A stretch of DNA of 64,000 nucleotides from assembly GCF_004364805.1 (NCBI RefSeq), contig NZ_SOAP01000002.1:372001-436000 (forward strand), given 5' to 3'. The notes under the pieces are model-generated. The model saw only the letters and a list, made by a program, of their open reading frames with translations, did not search any database and was not told the DNA's origin. Each line of letters begins with the position of its first letter. Position 1 is the first letter of the stretch. The position numbers and the translations under genes are program-made. Positions 18,801-26,387 of the stretch are shown here, piece by piece. The DNA comes from Pelagimonas phthalicica. GTDB taxonomy: Bacteria; Pseudomonadota; Alphaproteobacteria; Rhodobacterales; Rhodobacteraceae.

Positions 18801-19071
18801 TTTCGCCACCGATCAGGCGCACCAAAACCGCTTTGACCCCAACCAGGGTTTGTTCGGCATAGGTATCGACCGACAAAGGGTGTTTGAGCGCAACGATATT
18901 GGCCAGCCTCAGGCTGGGAAGCGCACCATTGGCCCGATGCCATCCCGCTGCAAAAGCCCCGAGGTCGCTGTCAGAAAAGGACAGCACCACCAGATCCGCG
19001 GGCGTCTGCCCGAGATCCTGCGGTGTATCCGTTTCTTCAAGCCCGTGGCTTTCGCGAAAGACGACATGCAT
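15829..19071 (-). CDS. cobN: Cobaltochelatase subunit CobN
   Basis: Large subunit of the ATP-dependent CobNST complex that inserts cobalt into hydrogenobyrinate a,c-diamide. The 1080-residue protein starts at the ATG at 19071 (MHVVFRESHGLEETDT). It carries the CobN/BchH hallmark IHIGAHGTLEWLPGKAVALS near the middle and an FRGRTDVMPTGRNLFTTDPR segment. It is somewhat shorter than the ~1275-residue Pseudomonas enzyme. The AAA and MIDAS subunits CobS and CobT are not in the window and must be elsewhere. It is 5 bp downstream of cobW, and its stop overlaps the cobG start. Confidence 0.96.
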   Translation of the reverse strand: MHVVFRESHGLEETDTPQDLGQTPADLVVLSFSDSDLGAFAAGWHRANGALPSLRLANIVALKHPLSVDTYAEQTLVGVKAVLVRLIGGESYWPYGLAVLQDMARRNGFALAVLPADGRPDARLDEVSTLPVSTLRQLQRLCDAGGAVAAQAALAQLSLAAGLYAGPVTGEKHVPDMGYYHPASGVCGKPASDRPVVPVTFYRSYLTSADTSPVDALIDALEQRGFCAVGMFAPSLKAPGAGTWLRQELASLNPAAIVNATAFSAQGADGAASPLNETGCPVFQVALSTARKKDWATADRGLSPADLAMHVVLPEVDGRIFTGVASFKQPGRKDDALEYSRFAHRADPTRIDAVADKVLRWHNLASKPQKEKKLALVLSTYPGKQHQLAHAVGLDALASCTEIMRELSASGINCAETADIGARLTTETLAWPLSEYLSELANLPQGLRDDLQDAWGAPEQDPLLRDGSFHFPAIQSGDVLIALQPERSDVDLRVDDYHDLDRTPRHSYVAFYLWIRRQIDALIHIGAHGTLEWLPGKAVALSHACWPEALIGDLPVIYPFIVNDPGEAAQAKRRISAVTIGHLPPPLAQTKLPEGMGRLESLLDEYSTADGLDPARRDRLIGDIRSEAQASGVEQDLGLSSDTSAAEAITLIDAFVCDIKESQYGDGLHIFGTGDCGAEERAGLSSALLGRLVTPGPSGSPFRGRTDVMPTGRNLFTTDPRAVPSRSAHAQGVKLAEELLRRHLQDHGDWPRNLVIDLWGSATMRTAGEEFAMALHLAGLSPKWDEGSERVGGFDVIPLALLGRPRIDITLRVSGLFRDVFPGLAQMFEKASEVLSQREEAASDNPYLEQQPRVFGPRPGQYGLSMSQHLDTYTDEARQAAGEAWLNASSHSINATGEIKADRQAIEKRVKAADAFVHLQDLPETDILLASDYAAHEAGFAAAVARVGGEAPALYHLDATRPDNPTARNLNEEIARVTRARAANPDWINGMMRHGFRGAAEISATLDHMAAFAHLAQVVPAHLFDLFFDATLGRSDLVEFMADANPGALQAMRDRFRALQDSGLWTTRRNSIIATLEESA

Positions 19072-19076
19072 TTGGT

Positions 19077-20147
19077 TTAGGCCTCCAGAACCTGACGGAT
19101 CGCGGTTTCGTCGATATTGTCGTGTTCTGCAATCACAACCAATTGCGTGCGACGTTCCTGCGCGCCCCACGGCTGGTCAAATTGTGCACGAACGCGGGCA
19201 CCTACGGCCTGAACCAACATGCGCATGGGCTTTCCTTGCACGGCAACATAGCCTTTTACGCGCAGAATGTTCTGTTCGTTGGCCAGGCGCTCGATGTTGT
19301 TTTGCAACTGGTCCGGGTTCGCGATCTCGCCCAATTCCACAACGATACTGTCAAAGTCATCATGGTCGTGATCATGGTGATGGTGATCATGATCATCGTC
19401 GTGGTTGTCATGATGGTGATCATGGTGGCTGGGACGGTTGTTCAGATCATCCTCGGCTGCGGCTTCCAGGCCCAGGATCACTCGGGGGTCAACAACACCT
19501 TCGGTCATAGGGATGATCGGCAGCTTGCGGGGTGTTTCAGCCTCAATCACGGCGCGCGCCTTGGCCAGCCCCTCTTCGCCTGCAAGGTCCGCCTTGGACA
19601 TCAGGATAATATCGGCGCAAGCAATCTGATCCTCGAAAACCTCAGAAAGCGGCGTTTCATGATCCAGAGAGTCATCGGCCTCGCGCTGTGCATGGACTGC
19701 GTCCAGATCCGGGGCGAACTGACCGGAGGCGACAGCCTCGGCATCCGCCAGTGCAATCACGCCGTCAACGGTGATGCGCGATTTGATCGCGGGCCAATCA
19801 AAAGCCTTGAGCAAAGGCTTGGGCAGGGCCAGGCCAGAGGTTTCGATCAGGATGTGCTCGGGCGTTTCTGGCAGGGCCATCAGGGCTTCGATGGTTGGGA
19901 TGAAATCATCGGCCACGGTGCAGCATATACAGCCGTTGGACAGCTCCATGATATTGTTTTCCGGACAGTTTTCATCTGCGCAGCTTTTGAGGATGTCACC
20001 GTCTACACCCGCTGTTCCGAACTCATTGACCAATACGGCCAGCCGTTTGCCTTGCGGGTTTTGCATTAGGTGGCGAATAAGTGTGGTTTTTCCTGCGCCC
20101 AAAAAGCCGGTGATGACCGTGACAGGGATTTTGTTCAGGTTGGTCAT
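19077..20147 (-). CDS. cobW: CobW, COG0523-family GTPase / metallochaperone
   Basis: A 356-residue SIMIBI-class GTPase. Walker A is GFLGAGKT (residues 14-21), the metal-binding C-X-C-C is NGCICC (C73, C75, C76), MSKAD lies at 183-187, and a CobW C-terminal domain follows. Residues 241-264 are almost entirely His and Asp, an extra metal-binding loop encoded at 19356-19427. CobW is thought to load or hand cobalt to the CobN chelatase, and it lies directly between the DUF1636 gene and cobN under the cobalamin riboswitch. Its ATG overlaps the DUF1636 stop. Confidence 0.95.
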   Translation of the reverse strand: MTNLNKIPVTVITGFLGAGKTTLIRHLMQNPQGKRLAVLVNEFGTAGVDGDILKSCADENCPENNIMELSNGCICCTVADDFIPTIEALMALPETPEHILIETSGLALPKPLLKAFDWPAIKSRITVDGVIALADAEAVASGQFAPDLDAVHAQREADDSLDHETPLSEVFEDQIACADIILMSKADLAGEEGLAKARAVIEAETPRKLPIIPMTEGVVDPRVILGLEAAAEDDLNNRPSHHDHHHDNHDDDHDHHHHDHDHDDFDSIVVELGEIANPDQLQNNIERLANEQNILRVKGYVAVQGKPMRMLVQAVGARVRAQFDQPWGAQERRTQLVVIAEHDNIDETAIRQVLEA

Positions 20148-20530
20148 TTCTTGTTGTCCTGCTCTTTGGAAATGATTGGAGGGATGCGGGCTACCGATTG
20201 TTTGCGAAACACCACGGGGCGTTCACGCCATGGGACCAGGCCGTCATCCGTTGCTGCATAAGCGCGTGCCCCGGTGAGAATATCGTCGACATGCTCATCG
20301 GCTTTCAGATCTCCGTACACATACGTCCACCGTTCCGCCCCGCCAGACAACACCATGGAACAGCCGCGTGTGCAGGCCGACAGGCATTCAACAGGGCGCA
20401 AAGTGACCCCTTCCGGCAGATCCTGGGCGTTTAGTGCATCATATAGCAGCTGCCCGGCACGGGGGCCTTCTTCATCGGTTGGGGCACCTGCGCGGCAGGT
20501 GGTGCATACTGTCAAGGTGACCTCGGCCAT
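20144..20530 (-). CDS. DUF1636 family protein (Cys-rich, riboswitch-controlled)
   Basis: The internal ATG at 20530 gives a 128-residue protein starting MAEVTLTVCTTCRAG. It has four well-placed cysteines, CTTC near residue 9 and CLSACTRGC near residues 49-57. This resembles the thioredoxin-fold 2Fe-2S ferredoxin pattern C-X2-C...C-X3-C, with an extra Cys. It is the first gene after the cobalamin riboswitch and overlaps cobW. A role in cobalt handling or as an electron donor for a reductive step is a reasonable inference from context, but no function is established. The longer frame back to 20692 runs into the riboswitch and is rejected. Confidence 0.85.
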   Translation of the reverse strand: MAEVTLTVCTTCRAGAPTDEEGPRAGQLLYDALNAQDLPEGVTLRPVECLSACTRGCSMVLSGGAERWTYVYGDLKADEHVDDILTGARAYAATDDGLVPWRERPVVFRKQSVARIPPIISKEQDNKK

Positions 20531-20629
20531 CCAATTCGTCCTTTCCAGAACGACGAGGTCTGCCAGCAAAGAGAGCCAAAACTCTGCCAAGCCGGTCGCG
20601 AAACACCCCGTTCGCCCGTTGCAATCATT

Positions 20630-20815
20630 CGCGCTGGCAGGTCTCCCGGCTTGCGGATTCAGACGCCTGATAGGCCCCAACGGATTGCCCACCTTCCCGG
20701 CCTTCTAGCCAGTGGCGCAGCATCCTTTCCGGTCACGGTCGCGGGGGCGGCTGTGCTTCGATCAATGCTGATCTCACACATTCCCTCTTCGCCTGTTGTG
20801 AAACAGGAACCAGCC
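20630..20815 (-). promoter_or_regulatory. Cobalamin (AdoCbl) riboswitch
   Basis: On the minus strand the classic elements occur in order. GGTTCCTGTTTC lies near 20811-20800 and AAGAGGGAATGTG near 20790-20778. GACCGTGACCGG is followed by GCGCCACTGG, containing the conserved GCCACTG, near 20722-20713. The B12 box AAGCCGGGAGACCTGCCAGC is at 20652-20633. It ends about 100 nt before the DUF1636 ATG. Adenosylcobalamin binding would be expected to shut off DUF1636-cobW-cobN-cobG-cobH-cobI-cobJ. Whether control is at transcription or translation cannot be told from the sequence by eye. Confidence 0.93.
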
Positions 20816-21103
20816 GGGCCAAATGATCGCTCAGGCCTGTATTTGTCAAGCGTCACAGGGGGCGATTTGAGGATGAAAAACGACATGTCGCAACGGTTTT
20901 GGTCGGGATTTGTGCTTAGCGCCGCGGATCGCTTGGGATGTTGTCGCTAACGGTGCGTTGTGGGGGAATTGGTGGGCTCGCGACGAAAGCGAGCAGGCGA
21001 ATGGTGCTACGCGTTTTCGACCTCAACCGGAAACAGTCCCCATTGACAGGCCGGAAAGGCTGCGTTTCAACTCCGGGCCTGAGCCGAAACGAGGAGAGCC
21101 GGG
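20816..21103 (+). other. Divergent intergenic region and leader of the cobO operon
   Basis: These 288 bases must hold promoters for both the riboswitch transcript (minus) and cobO (plus). A clean hairpin, GCTCGC (20976-20981) with GCGAGC (20989-20994), lies about 110 nt before the cobO ATG. GC-rich self-complementary stretches follow (ACCGG..., GGCCGGAAAGGC). The cobO ribosome binding site is GAGGAG near 21090. I see neither a B12 box nor a GCCACTG on the plus strand, so this leader is not a second standard cobalamin riboswitch. Confidence 0.5.
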
Positions 21104-21712
21104 ATGAGTGCCGATTCAGAACGCCACGCAATGAAGATGGCCAAGAAGAAAGCTGCGCGTGACAAGATCATGGCCAAGAAAGAGGGCGAAAAAGGTCTGA
21201 TTATCGTCCATACCGGGGCGGGTAAGGGCAAATCTTCCTCTGGGTTCGGCATGATTTTGCGCTGTATCGCGCATGAAATGCCCTGCGCCGTCGTCCAATT
21301 CATCAAAGGGGCCTGGCAAACCGGCGAGCGGAGCCTGATCGAAAAAAACTTCCCCGATCTTTGCCAGTTTTACGCGATGGGAGAAGGGTTTACCTGGGAA
21401 ACTCAGGACAAAGAGCGCGACATTGCCGCCGCAAAAAAGGGTTGGGAAAAGGCCAAGGAATTGATCCGTGATCCTGAGATCAATTTCGTTTTTCTGGATG
21501 AGATCAACATCGCCCTGCGTTATGACTATCTCGACATCGCTGAGGTGGTCGAATTCCTTAAGACCGAAAAACCGGACATGACCCATGTGTGTTTGACAGG
21601 GCGTAACGCCAAGGAAGAGCTAATTGAAATTGCCGATCTTGTGACCGAGATGACCTTGGTCAAACATCCGTTCCGCTCGGGGATCAAAGGTCAAAAAGGG
21701 GTGGAATTCTGA
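21104..21712 (+). CDS. cobO: Cob(I)yrinic acid a,c-diamide adenosyltransferase
   Basis: Transfers the 5'-deoxyadenosyl group from ATP to Co(I) corrinoid, forming the Co-C bond. The 202-residue CobA/CobO-type protein has the modified P-loop HTGAGKGKSSSGFGM (about residues 36-50), FLDEINIALRYDYL (Walker B region) and LTGRNAKEELIEIADLVTEM. The basic N terminus (residues 8-25) is common in CobO. It begins a plus-strand operon with two Lin0512 genes and cobQ; the next ATG begins at its last stop base. Confidence 0.96.
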   Translation: MSADSERHAMKMAKKKAARDKIMAKKEGEKGLIIVHTGAGKGKSSSGFGMILRCIAHEMPCAVVQFIKGAWQTGERSLIEKNFPDLCQFYAMGEGFTWETQDKERDIAAAKKGWEKAKELIRDPEINFVFLDEINIALRYDYLDIAEVVEFLKTEKPDMTHVCLTGRNAKEELIEIADLVTEMTLVKHPFRSGIKGQKGVEF

Positions 21713-22056
21713 TGCCACGCAAGCGGTTGCTAACGGAATTTGGCTTTGGGTCATCGCTTCGGCGACAGGATTACACTCAAGCGGCTATGCGCGGTGTTGA
21801 AAACGCGCTGTGGCATAATTCGATCAATCTGGCCGAGCTTTTCGGGCGCGAAAAGTCCGACATGTTGATCGACGTGGATGTGGCCGTCGCTGCCCCGGAT
21901 CAGGTGGATGTGGACAAAGTGGCGAGAGTGTTCCCTTATGGGCAGGTGTCTGTTCACGTGAGCAAAGGCGGCTTGGACATTCCGCGTCAGGATGGCGGCA
22001 AGCCGACCGTTATGGCGAATATCGCGATTTCCGTCAGTTTCGAGATGGAGGGTTAG
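21712..22056 (+). CDS. Lin0512 family protein, first paralogue
   Basis: A 114-residue protein (MPRKRLLTEFGFGSSLRRQDYTQAAMRGVENALWHNSI...) with the Lin0512-family layout: an N-terminal strand with G-G, a D-Y-T-x-A-A-x-R-x-V/I helix, then alternating beta strands ending PTVMANIAISVSF. It is clearly related to the next gene along its whole length (shared QDYTQAA/QNYTKAA, PDQVD and SGGL/KGGL blocks), so the two arose by tandem duplication. It sits between cobO and cobQ with one-base junctions. The biochemical role is unknown; context points to corrinoid metabolism. Confidence 0.85.
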   Translation: MPRKRLLTEFGFGSSLRRQDYTQAAMRGVENALWHNSINLAELFGREKSDMLIDVDVAVAAPDQVDVDKVARVFPYGQVSVHVSKGGLDIPRQDGGKPTVMANIAISVSFEMEG

Positions 22057-22404
22057 ATGCAGCGGTTCATTATCGAAATGGGCAGCGGCAATGATCAATA
22101 CGGCCAGAACTACACCAAGGCCGCTGCGCGCGCGATCGAGGACGCCATTCGCCATTCCTCGATTCCCATGTTTGATACCTTGGGTATCGACCACATGAAG
22201 ATGTCCGTGCAAGTCACTGTGGGTGTTCAAGAACCCGATCAGGTCGATTGTGACGCGTTGCGTGAAAACCTGCCGCGGGGATCCGTGACCGTAAAGGCGG
22301 TTAGCGGCGGCTTGAATGTGACCAACCCCGATACGGGCAATGTTATCGTGATTGCCTCGGCTGCGGTTGAGGCCTTTCTTGATCCAGAAGTCGTGCGGGG
22401 ATGA
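22057..22404 (+). CDS. Lin0512 family protein, second paralogue
   Basis: A 115-residue paralogue of the preceding protein: [55 protein letters not shown], and a C-terminal [13 protein letters not shown] strand. It starts directly after the first paralogue's stop, and its own stop overlaps the cobQ ATG (ATGA). The two may form a heteromer, since both share the same length and predicted fold. No catalytic motif is evident. A link to cobyrinate modification or adenosylation is inference from position only. Confidence 0.85.
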   Translation: MQRFIIEMGSGNDQYGQNYTKAAARAIEDAIRHSSIPMFDTLGIDHMKMSVQVTVGVQEPDQVDCDALRENLPRGSVTVKAVSGGLNVTNPDTGNVIVIASAAVEAFLDPEVVRG

Positions 22405-23849
22405 GCAAGGCTTTGATGATCCAAGGGGCGGGCTCGAATGTGGGCAAGTCCATGTTGGTGGCGGGCCTGTGTCGCGCGGCGCGCAATCGGGGATTGTCTG
22501 TCGCTCCGTTCAAACCGCAAAACATGTCCAACAATGCCGCCGTGACGGCGGATGGCGGTGAAATTGGGCGGGCGCAGGCCTTGCAGGCGCAGGCTTGTGG
22601 GTTGGAACCGCATACGGATATGAACCCGATCCTTCTAAAGCCTGAAACCGATGTAGGTGCTCAGGTAGTAGTTCAAGGTCGCCGACTAACCACTTGTAAG
22701 GCAAGAGAATACTCCAACCTTAAACCGCGATTGATGGAGAGCGTTCTCGACAGTTTTACTCGTCTTCGAGACCAGCATGACCTCGTTTTGGTCGAAGGTG
22801 CCGGCAGCCCGGCAGAGGTCAATTTGCGGGCTGGTGACATTGCCAATATGGGGTTTGCCTGCGCTGCAAATGTGCCGGTCCTTTTGGCCGGAGATATTGA
22901 TCGCGGAGGCGTTTTTGCTCAGATCAAAGGCACGCAAGCGGTCCTTGATGATCAGGATAACGCCCAGATCAAAGGGTTTTTGATCAACAAATTCCGCGGC
23001 GACCCGTCGCTTTTTGAGGATGGTTACAAGCTCATTGAGACCATCACTGGGTGGCAGGGCTACGGTGTTTTGCCCTTCTTTGCAGATGCTTACAAACTCC
23101 CAGCCGAAGATGCGTTGGATTTGCCAAAACGTGCTAAAGGGCAGGGGTTGCGGGTGGTGTGCCTGCGCCTGTCACGGATAGCCAATTTTGATGATCTTGA
23201 TCCTCTGGCGCAGGAACCGGATGTGGACCTGACCATGCTCTCTCCTGGCGAGGCCATTCCCGGCGACACCGATCTTGTGATCCTACCAGGAAGCAAATCC
23301 ACCCGAGGAGACCTCGCGTTTCTGCGCGCCCAAGGATGGGATATCGACCTGCAGGCACATGTCCGGCGTGGCGGGCATGTTTTGGGAATTTGTGGCGGGT
23401 ATCAGATGCTTGGAACGGTTATCTCCGACCCACAAGGGATCGAAGGGCTAGCCGGTCGGGATGCTGGTCTGGGGCTGTTACAGGTTGAAACGGAAATGAC
23501 CGATGACAAACGCCTGACCCGCGTCGCTGCGCGCCATGCCGACTCCGGCGCCGAAATGAGCGGTTACGAAATCCATATCGGCCGCAGTGATGGCCCTGAT
23601 CGTGACCGGCCCTTTGCCTTCGTTGATGGAACCGCCGAGGGCGCACAATCGAGTGATGGCAAAATCATGGGCACGTATCTGCACGGGTTGTTTTCCTCAG
23701 ATCAATTTCGCAAGGCCTTTGTCGAAAGGCTAGGTGGGACATCCAGTGTCGCAAGCTACGCGCAAACCGTGGATGAGACCTTGGATGTCCTGGCTGAACA
23801 TATGTGCCAACATATTGACGTAGATGGAATTTTGGCTTTGGCCCGGTAG
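22401..23849 (+). CDS. cobQ: Cobyric acid synthase (glutamine-hydrolysing)
   Basis: Amidates carboxylates b, d, e and g of adenosylcobyrinate a,c-diamide to give adenosylcobyric acid. The 482-residue protein starts [20 protein letters not shown] with a DTBS-type P-loop. It continues with [23 protein letters not shown], and has a C-terminal triad glutaminase domain containing [13 protein letters not shown] (nucleophilic Cys) and GTYLHGLF. It overlaps the second Lin0512 gene by four bases and converges on bluB with a 5-bp gap. Confidence 0.97.
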   Translation: MSKALMIQGAGSNVGKSMLVAGLCRAARNRGLSVAPFKPQNMSNNAAVTADGGEIGRAQALQAQACGLEPHTDMNPILLKPETDVGAQVVVQGRRLTTCKAREYSNLKPRLMESVLDSFTRLRDQHDLVLVEGAGSPAEVNLRAGDIANMGFACAANVPVLLAGDIDRGGVFAQIKGTQAVLDDQDNAQIKGFLINKFRGDPSLFEDGYKLIETITGWQGYGVLPFFADAYKLPAEDALDLPKRAKGQGLRVVCLRLSRIANFDDLDPLAQEPDVDLTMLSPGEAIPGDTDLVILPGSKSTRGDLAFLRAQGWDIDLQAHVRRGGHVLGICGGYQMLGTVISDPQGIEGLAGRDAGLGLLQVETEMTDDKRLTRVAARHADSGAEMSGYEIHIGRSDGPDRDRPFAFVDGTAEGAQSSDGKIMGTYLHGLFSSDQFRKAFVERLGGTSSVASYAQTVDETLDVLAEHMCQHIDVDGILALAR

Positions 23850-23854
23850 GGAAA

Positions 23855-24478
23855 CTATCGTTTTTGCCACAGGGTTGGCGTGTTTTCCTGCCAGCCAGCG
23901 CGATGCAAGAGCGGCGTGTCATCGGTGAAACTGGGATAGCCGATGCAGAGATAGGCGTTGAACTGCCACGTCGCGGGCACGTCCAAAATATCGATCACAC
24001 GCTGCGGGTCGAGGATAGACACCATGCCAACCCCCAGATTGTGGCTTCGCGCGGTGAGCCAGAGGCTAAAGATCGCCATGGATGTGGATTGCGCCAGCGT
24101 TTCCGGCATGGTTTTGCGGCCCAAGCCACGGCCTTCTTCGGGGTCCGTTTCGGTAAAGATAGCCAATTGCACCGGTGCAATGTCCAAACCAGCCAGTTTC
24201 AGAGCGTCGTATTTTTGACGATCCTCCCCTTGGTAGCTTTGCGCGGCGTCGGCATTGCTGGCTTCGAACACGTCGCGGATTTGCTGGCGAAGGGCAGGTG
24301 TTTCGATGCGCAAGACGCGCCAAGGTCGGGCATTTCCGACCGAAGGGGCCAGTTCCATGGCGTCTTTTAGCTTGTCGAGCAGGTGCTCTGGAACCGCGCG
24401 ACCGTCAAAGTGACGCACATCGCGGCGCCACTCCAACAGGTCTTGAAGGCAGCTCTGATGAGGGGTGTCGAACTTCAC
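23855..24478 (-). CDS. bluB: 5,6-dimethylbenzimidazole synthase
   Basis: Oxygen-dependent fragmentation of reduced FMN to 5,6-dimethylbenzimidazole, the lower ligand of B12. The 207-residue nitroreductase-fold protein has WRRDVRHFDGRAVPEHLL, MELAPSVGNARPWRVLRI (the SVGxxxPW block of BluB) and a C-terminal CIGYPSF. I take GTG at 24478 as the start (VKFDTPHQ): it overlaps the upstream decarboxylase stop as GTGA, matching the coupled style of the cluster. The longer frame from 24505 lies inside that gene. Confidence 0.94.
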   Translation of the reverse strand: MKFDTPHQSCLQDLLEWRRDVRHFDGRAVPEHLLDKLKDAMELAPSVGNARPWRVLRIETPALRQQIRDVFEASNADAAQSYQGEDRQKYDALKLAGLDIAPVQLAIFTETDPEEGRGLGRKTMPETLAQSTSMAIFSLWLTARSHNLGVGMVSILDPQRVIDILDVPATWQFNAYLCIGYPSFTDDTPLLHRAGWQENTPTLWQKR

Positions 24479-25440
24479 GCCATGGCCTCCTGCAACCGCG
24501 CCCATTCATCCTGGCTTCCCGGCAGGCCTAATCGAATGCAACTTTGTGACCAGGGGAAAATCCGGCTCCAGATATGGTGGCGGGCGAGATGCTCCTGCGC
24601 CTCTTTGGCATTCGGAGTTTTATAAAGACGGAACAATTCTGTCCCCCCGACCAAGGTCCAGTCTTTGCCCTTTGCCATGCTGTCAATTTCGCTTGTTTCT
24701 GCCCGTAGGCGGGTGATGGTCTCTTGCGCCCAGGTATCATCGCTCAGGGCTTTTTGGCCAACCTCAATTGCGATGCCGGACACGGGCCATGGGCCGGAGA
24801 TTTCAGCCAATTTTGCCACATTGGCAGCACTGCCAAGGACGAAACCCAAGCGAATCCCGGCCAGCCCGAAAAACTTGCCAAAGCTACGCAAAATATAGAG
24901 ATTTTCCGGGTGGGTTCCGACCGAGGTAAGGCTCAGATCTGGGCGCGGATCGGCAAAGCTTTCATCCACCACAAGGTGGCCAACCTGGTCGGTGAGGGCG
25001 ATCAAATCGGACGGGGCAAAGCTTTGACCATCCGGGTTGTTCGGGTTCACGACCACTGCCAGATCGGCTCCGGCCAGATCCCGCAGTGTGGCGACTTCCT
25101 CAACCTGCCAGCCAGCCGCCAATAGGCAGGCGGCGTGTTCGTTATAGGTCGGGGCAAGGACGCGCGCGGTGCCGGGGGTGATAAGGCGGGGCAAAAGTTG
25201 AATGGCCGCTTGAGCGCCGGCCATAGGCAGGATCGACCCGGACCAGCGATAGGCGCGGGCGGCGGCCGAGATCAGCGCCTCAATACTGGCGCGGGTGGGC
25301 AGGGCCTGCGATGCGGCGGGAGAGACTGCGGGCATCGGGTAAGGCACCCGGTTTATCCCAGTCGACAGGTCGATCCAACGGCTAGGGTCACCGCCAAAAT
25401 GGGCCATGGCCCAATCGATATTGCCACCGTGATCGCGCAT
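24475..25440 (-). CDS. cobC: L-threonine-O-3-phosphate decarboxylase (aminotransferase fold)
   Basis: PLP enzyme that makes (R)-1-amino-2-propanol phosphate, the nucleotide-loop linker of cobalamin. The 321-residue product is a class I/II aminotransferase-fold protein with IDLSTGINRVPYP, VVVNPNNPDGQ and LRSFGKFFGLAGIRLGFVLG, where the Lys of SFGKFF binds PLP. Called CobC in Pseudomonas denitrificans and CobD in Salmonella. It lies between cbiB and bluB; the adjacent kinase gene would supply threonine phosphate. The ATG at 25440 is 11 bp after the cbiB stop. Confidence 0.92.
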   Translation of the reverse strand: MRDHGGNIDWAMAHFGGDPSRWIDLSTGINRVPYPMPAVSPAASQALPTRASIEALISAAARAYRWSGSILPMAGAQAAIQLLPRLITPGTARVLAPTYNEHAACLLAAGWQVEEVATLRDLAGADLAVVVNPNNPDGQSFAPSDLIALTDQVGHLVVDESFADPRPDLSLTSVGTHPENLYILRSFGKFFGLAGIRLGFVLGSAANVAKLAEISGPWPVSGIAIEVGQKALSDDTWAQETITRLRAETSEIDSMAKGKDWTLVGGTELFRLYKTPNAKEAQEHLARHHIWSRIFPWSQSCIRLGLPGSQDEWARLQEAMA

Positions 25441-25451
25441 TTCTGTCCCCC

Positions 25452-26387
25452 TCAGAACAAGGCCCATAGAGCAAGCCCGAGGGTCAAAGCAAGCAGTGCA
25501 ATCGTATAGAGACGCAATCCGCGACGTATCGCCATGGCGTCCGGATCCGGGCAAGAGCCGTTGACCCAGGGTTCGTCGGACATGTGATCACCGTAGACCC
25601 GTGGACCAGACAGGCGAATGCCCAAGGCACCGGCAAGGGCGCTTTCGGGCCAGCCCGCATTGGGGGAACGGTGCTTGCGTGCATCTGCCAGGATGCAACG
25701 CAGCGCTACACCGGGGCGCTTTGAGGTCAGAGCAAAAAGCAGGCCGGTCAGGCGGGATGGCAGCAAATTGACCAGATCGTCCAACCGCGCGGCAGCTTTG
25801 CCGAAATACTCATAGCGCTCATTGCGGTGTCCGATCATGGAATCCAGCGTATTGATCGCCTTATAGGCGGCAATTCCGGGCAGGCCGAACAGCGCGCCCC
25901 AGAAAACTGGTGCAACGATTCCATCCGAACTGTTCTCGGCCAGGCTTTCCAGCGCGGCACGAGACACACCTGCAGAGTCCAGTTGAGACGGATCGCGGCC
26001 CACGATCATCGAAACAGCGTGTCGCGCTCGGGTTATATCGCCACGTTCCAAGGGGATGACCACGTCACGCACATGGGTATACATCGAGCGCGCCGCGACG
26101 AGGGGCCATGCTAGGAACCCGGCGATCAAGGTGCCGAGCCTGTTTTCTGGCAGTGCAATGGTTAATAGAATCGCGCAAAGGGTCGTTATGGCCAAGGTGA
26201 CCAGTGTTGTCAGGCTGCCGGCGAGGAACCGTTTCGTTGGGCTGCCGACATTACCTTTTTGCTCTAACATGGAAATCAGGCGTCCAATCCAGGTCACCGG
26301 ATGGCCAATGCGACGGAAAATCGGGTCCGGCCAGCCGATCAGGGCGTCTAGGGCTAGGGCGAAGATCATGGCAAGCGGCCAACTCAT
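25452..26387 (-). CDS. cbiB: Adenosylcobinamide-phosphate synthase
   Basis: Membrane enzyme joining aminopropanol phosphate to adenosylcobyric acid (CobD in Pseudomonas naming). The 311-residue protein has the family start ALALDALIGWPDPIFRRIGHPVTWIGRLI, then SLAENSSDGIVAPVFWGALFGLPGI and YKAINTLDSMIGHRNERYEYFGKAAARLDDLVN. It ends with a C-terminal membrane helix. Four or more hydrophobic segments place it in the inner membrane. Start and stop positions are tightly packed against the kinase (ATGA) and the decarboxylase. Confidence 0.96.
   Translation of the reverse strand: MSWPLAMIFALALDALIGWPDPIFRRIGHPVTWIGRLISMLEQKGNVGSPTKRFLAGSLTTLVTLAITTLCAILLTIALPENRLGTLIAGFLAWPLVAARSMYTHVRDVVIPLERGDITRARHAVSMIVGRDPSQLDSAGVSRAALESLAENSSDGIVAPVFWGALFGLPGIAAYKAINTLDSMIGHRNERYEYFGKAAARLDDLVNLLPSRLTGLLFALTSKRPGVALRCILADARKHRSPNAGWPESALAGALGIRLSGPRVYGDHMSDEPWVNGSCPDPDAMAIRRGLRLYTIALLALTLGLALWALF

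Noticed and set aside
19356-19427. Tandem DNA repeat or short CRISPR-like array
   Set aside because: It is a CAT/GAT-rich codon run encoding the His/Asp loop of CobW, not spaced repeats.
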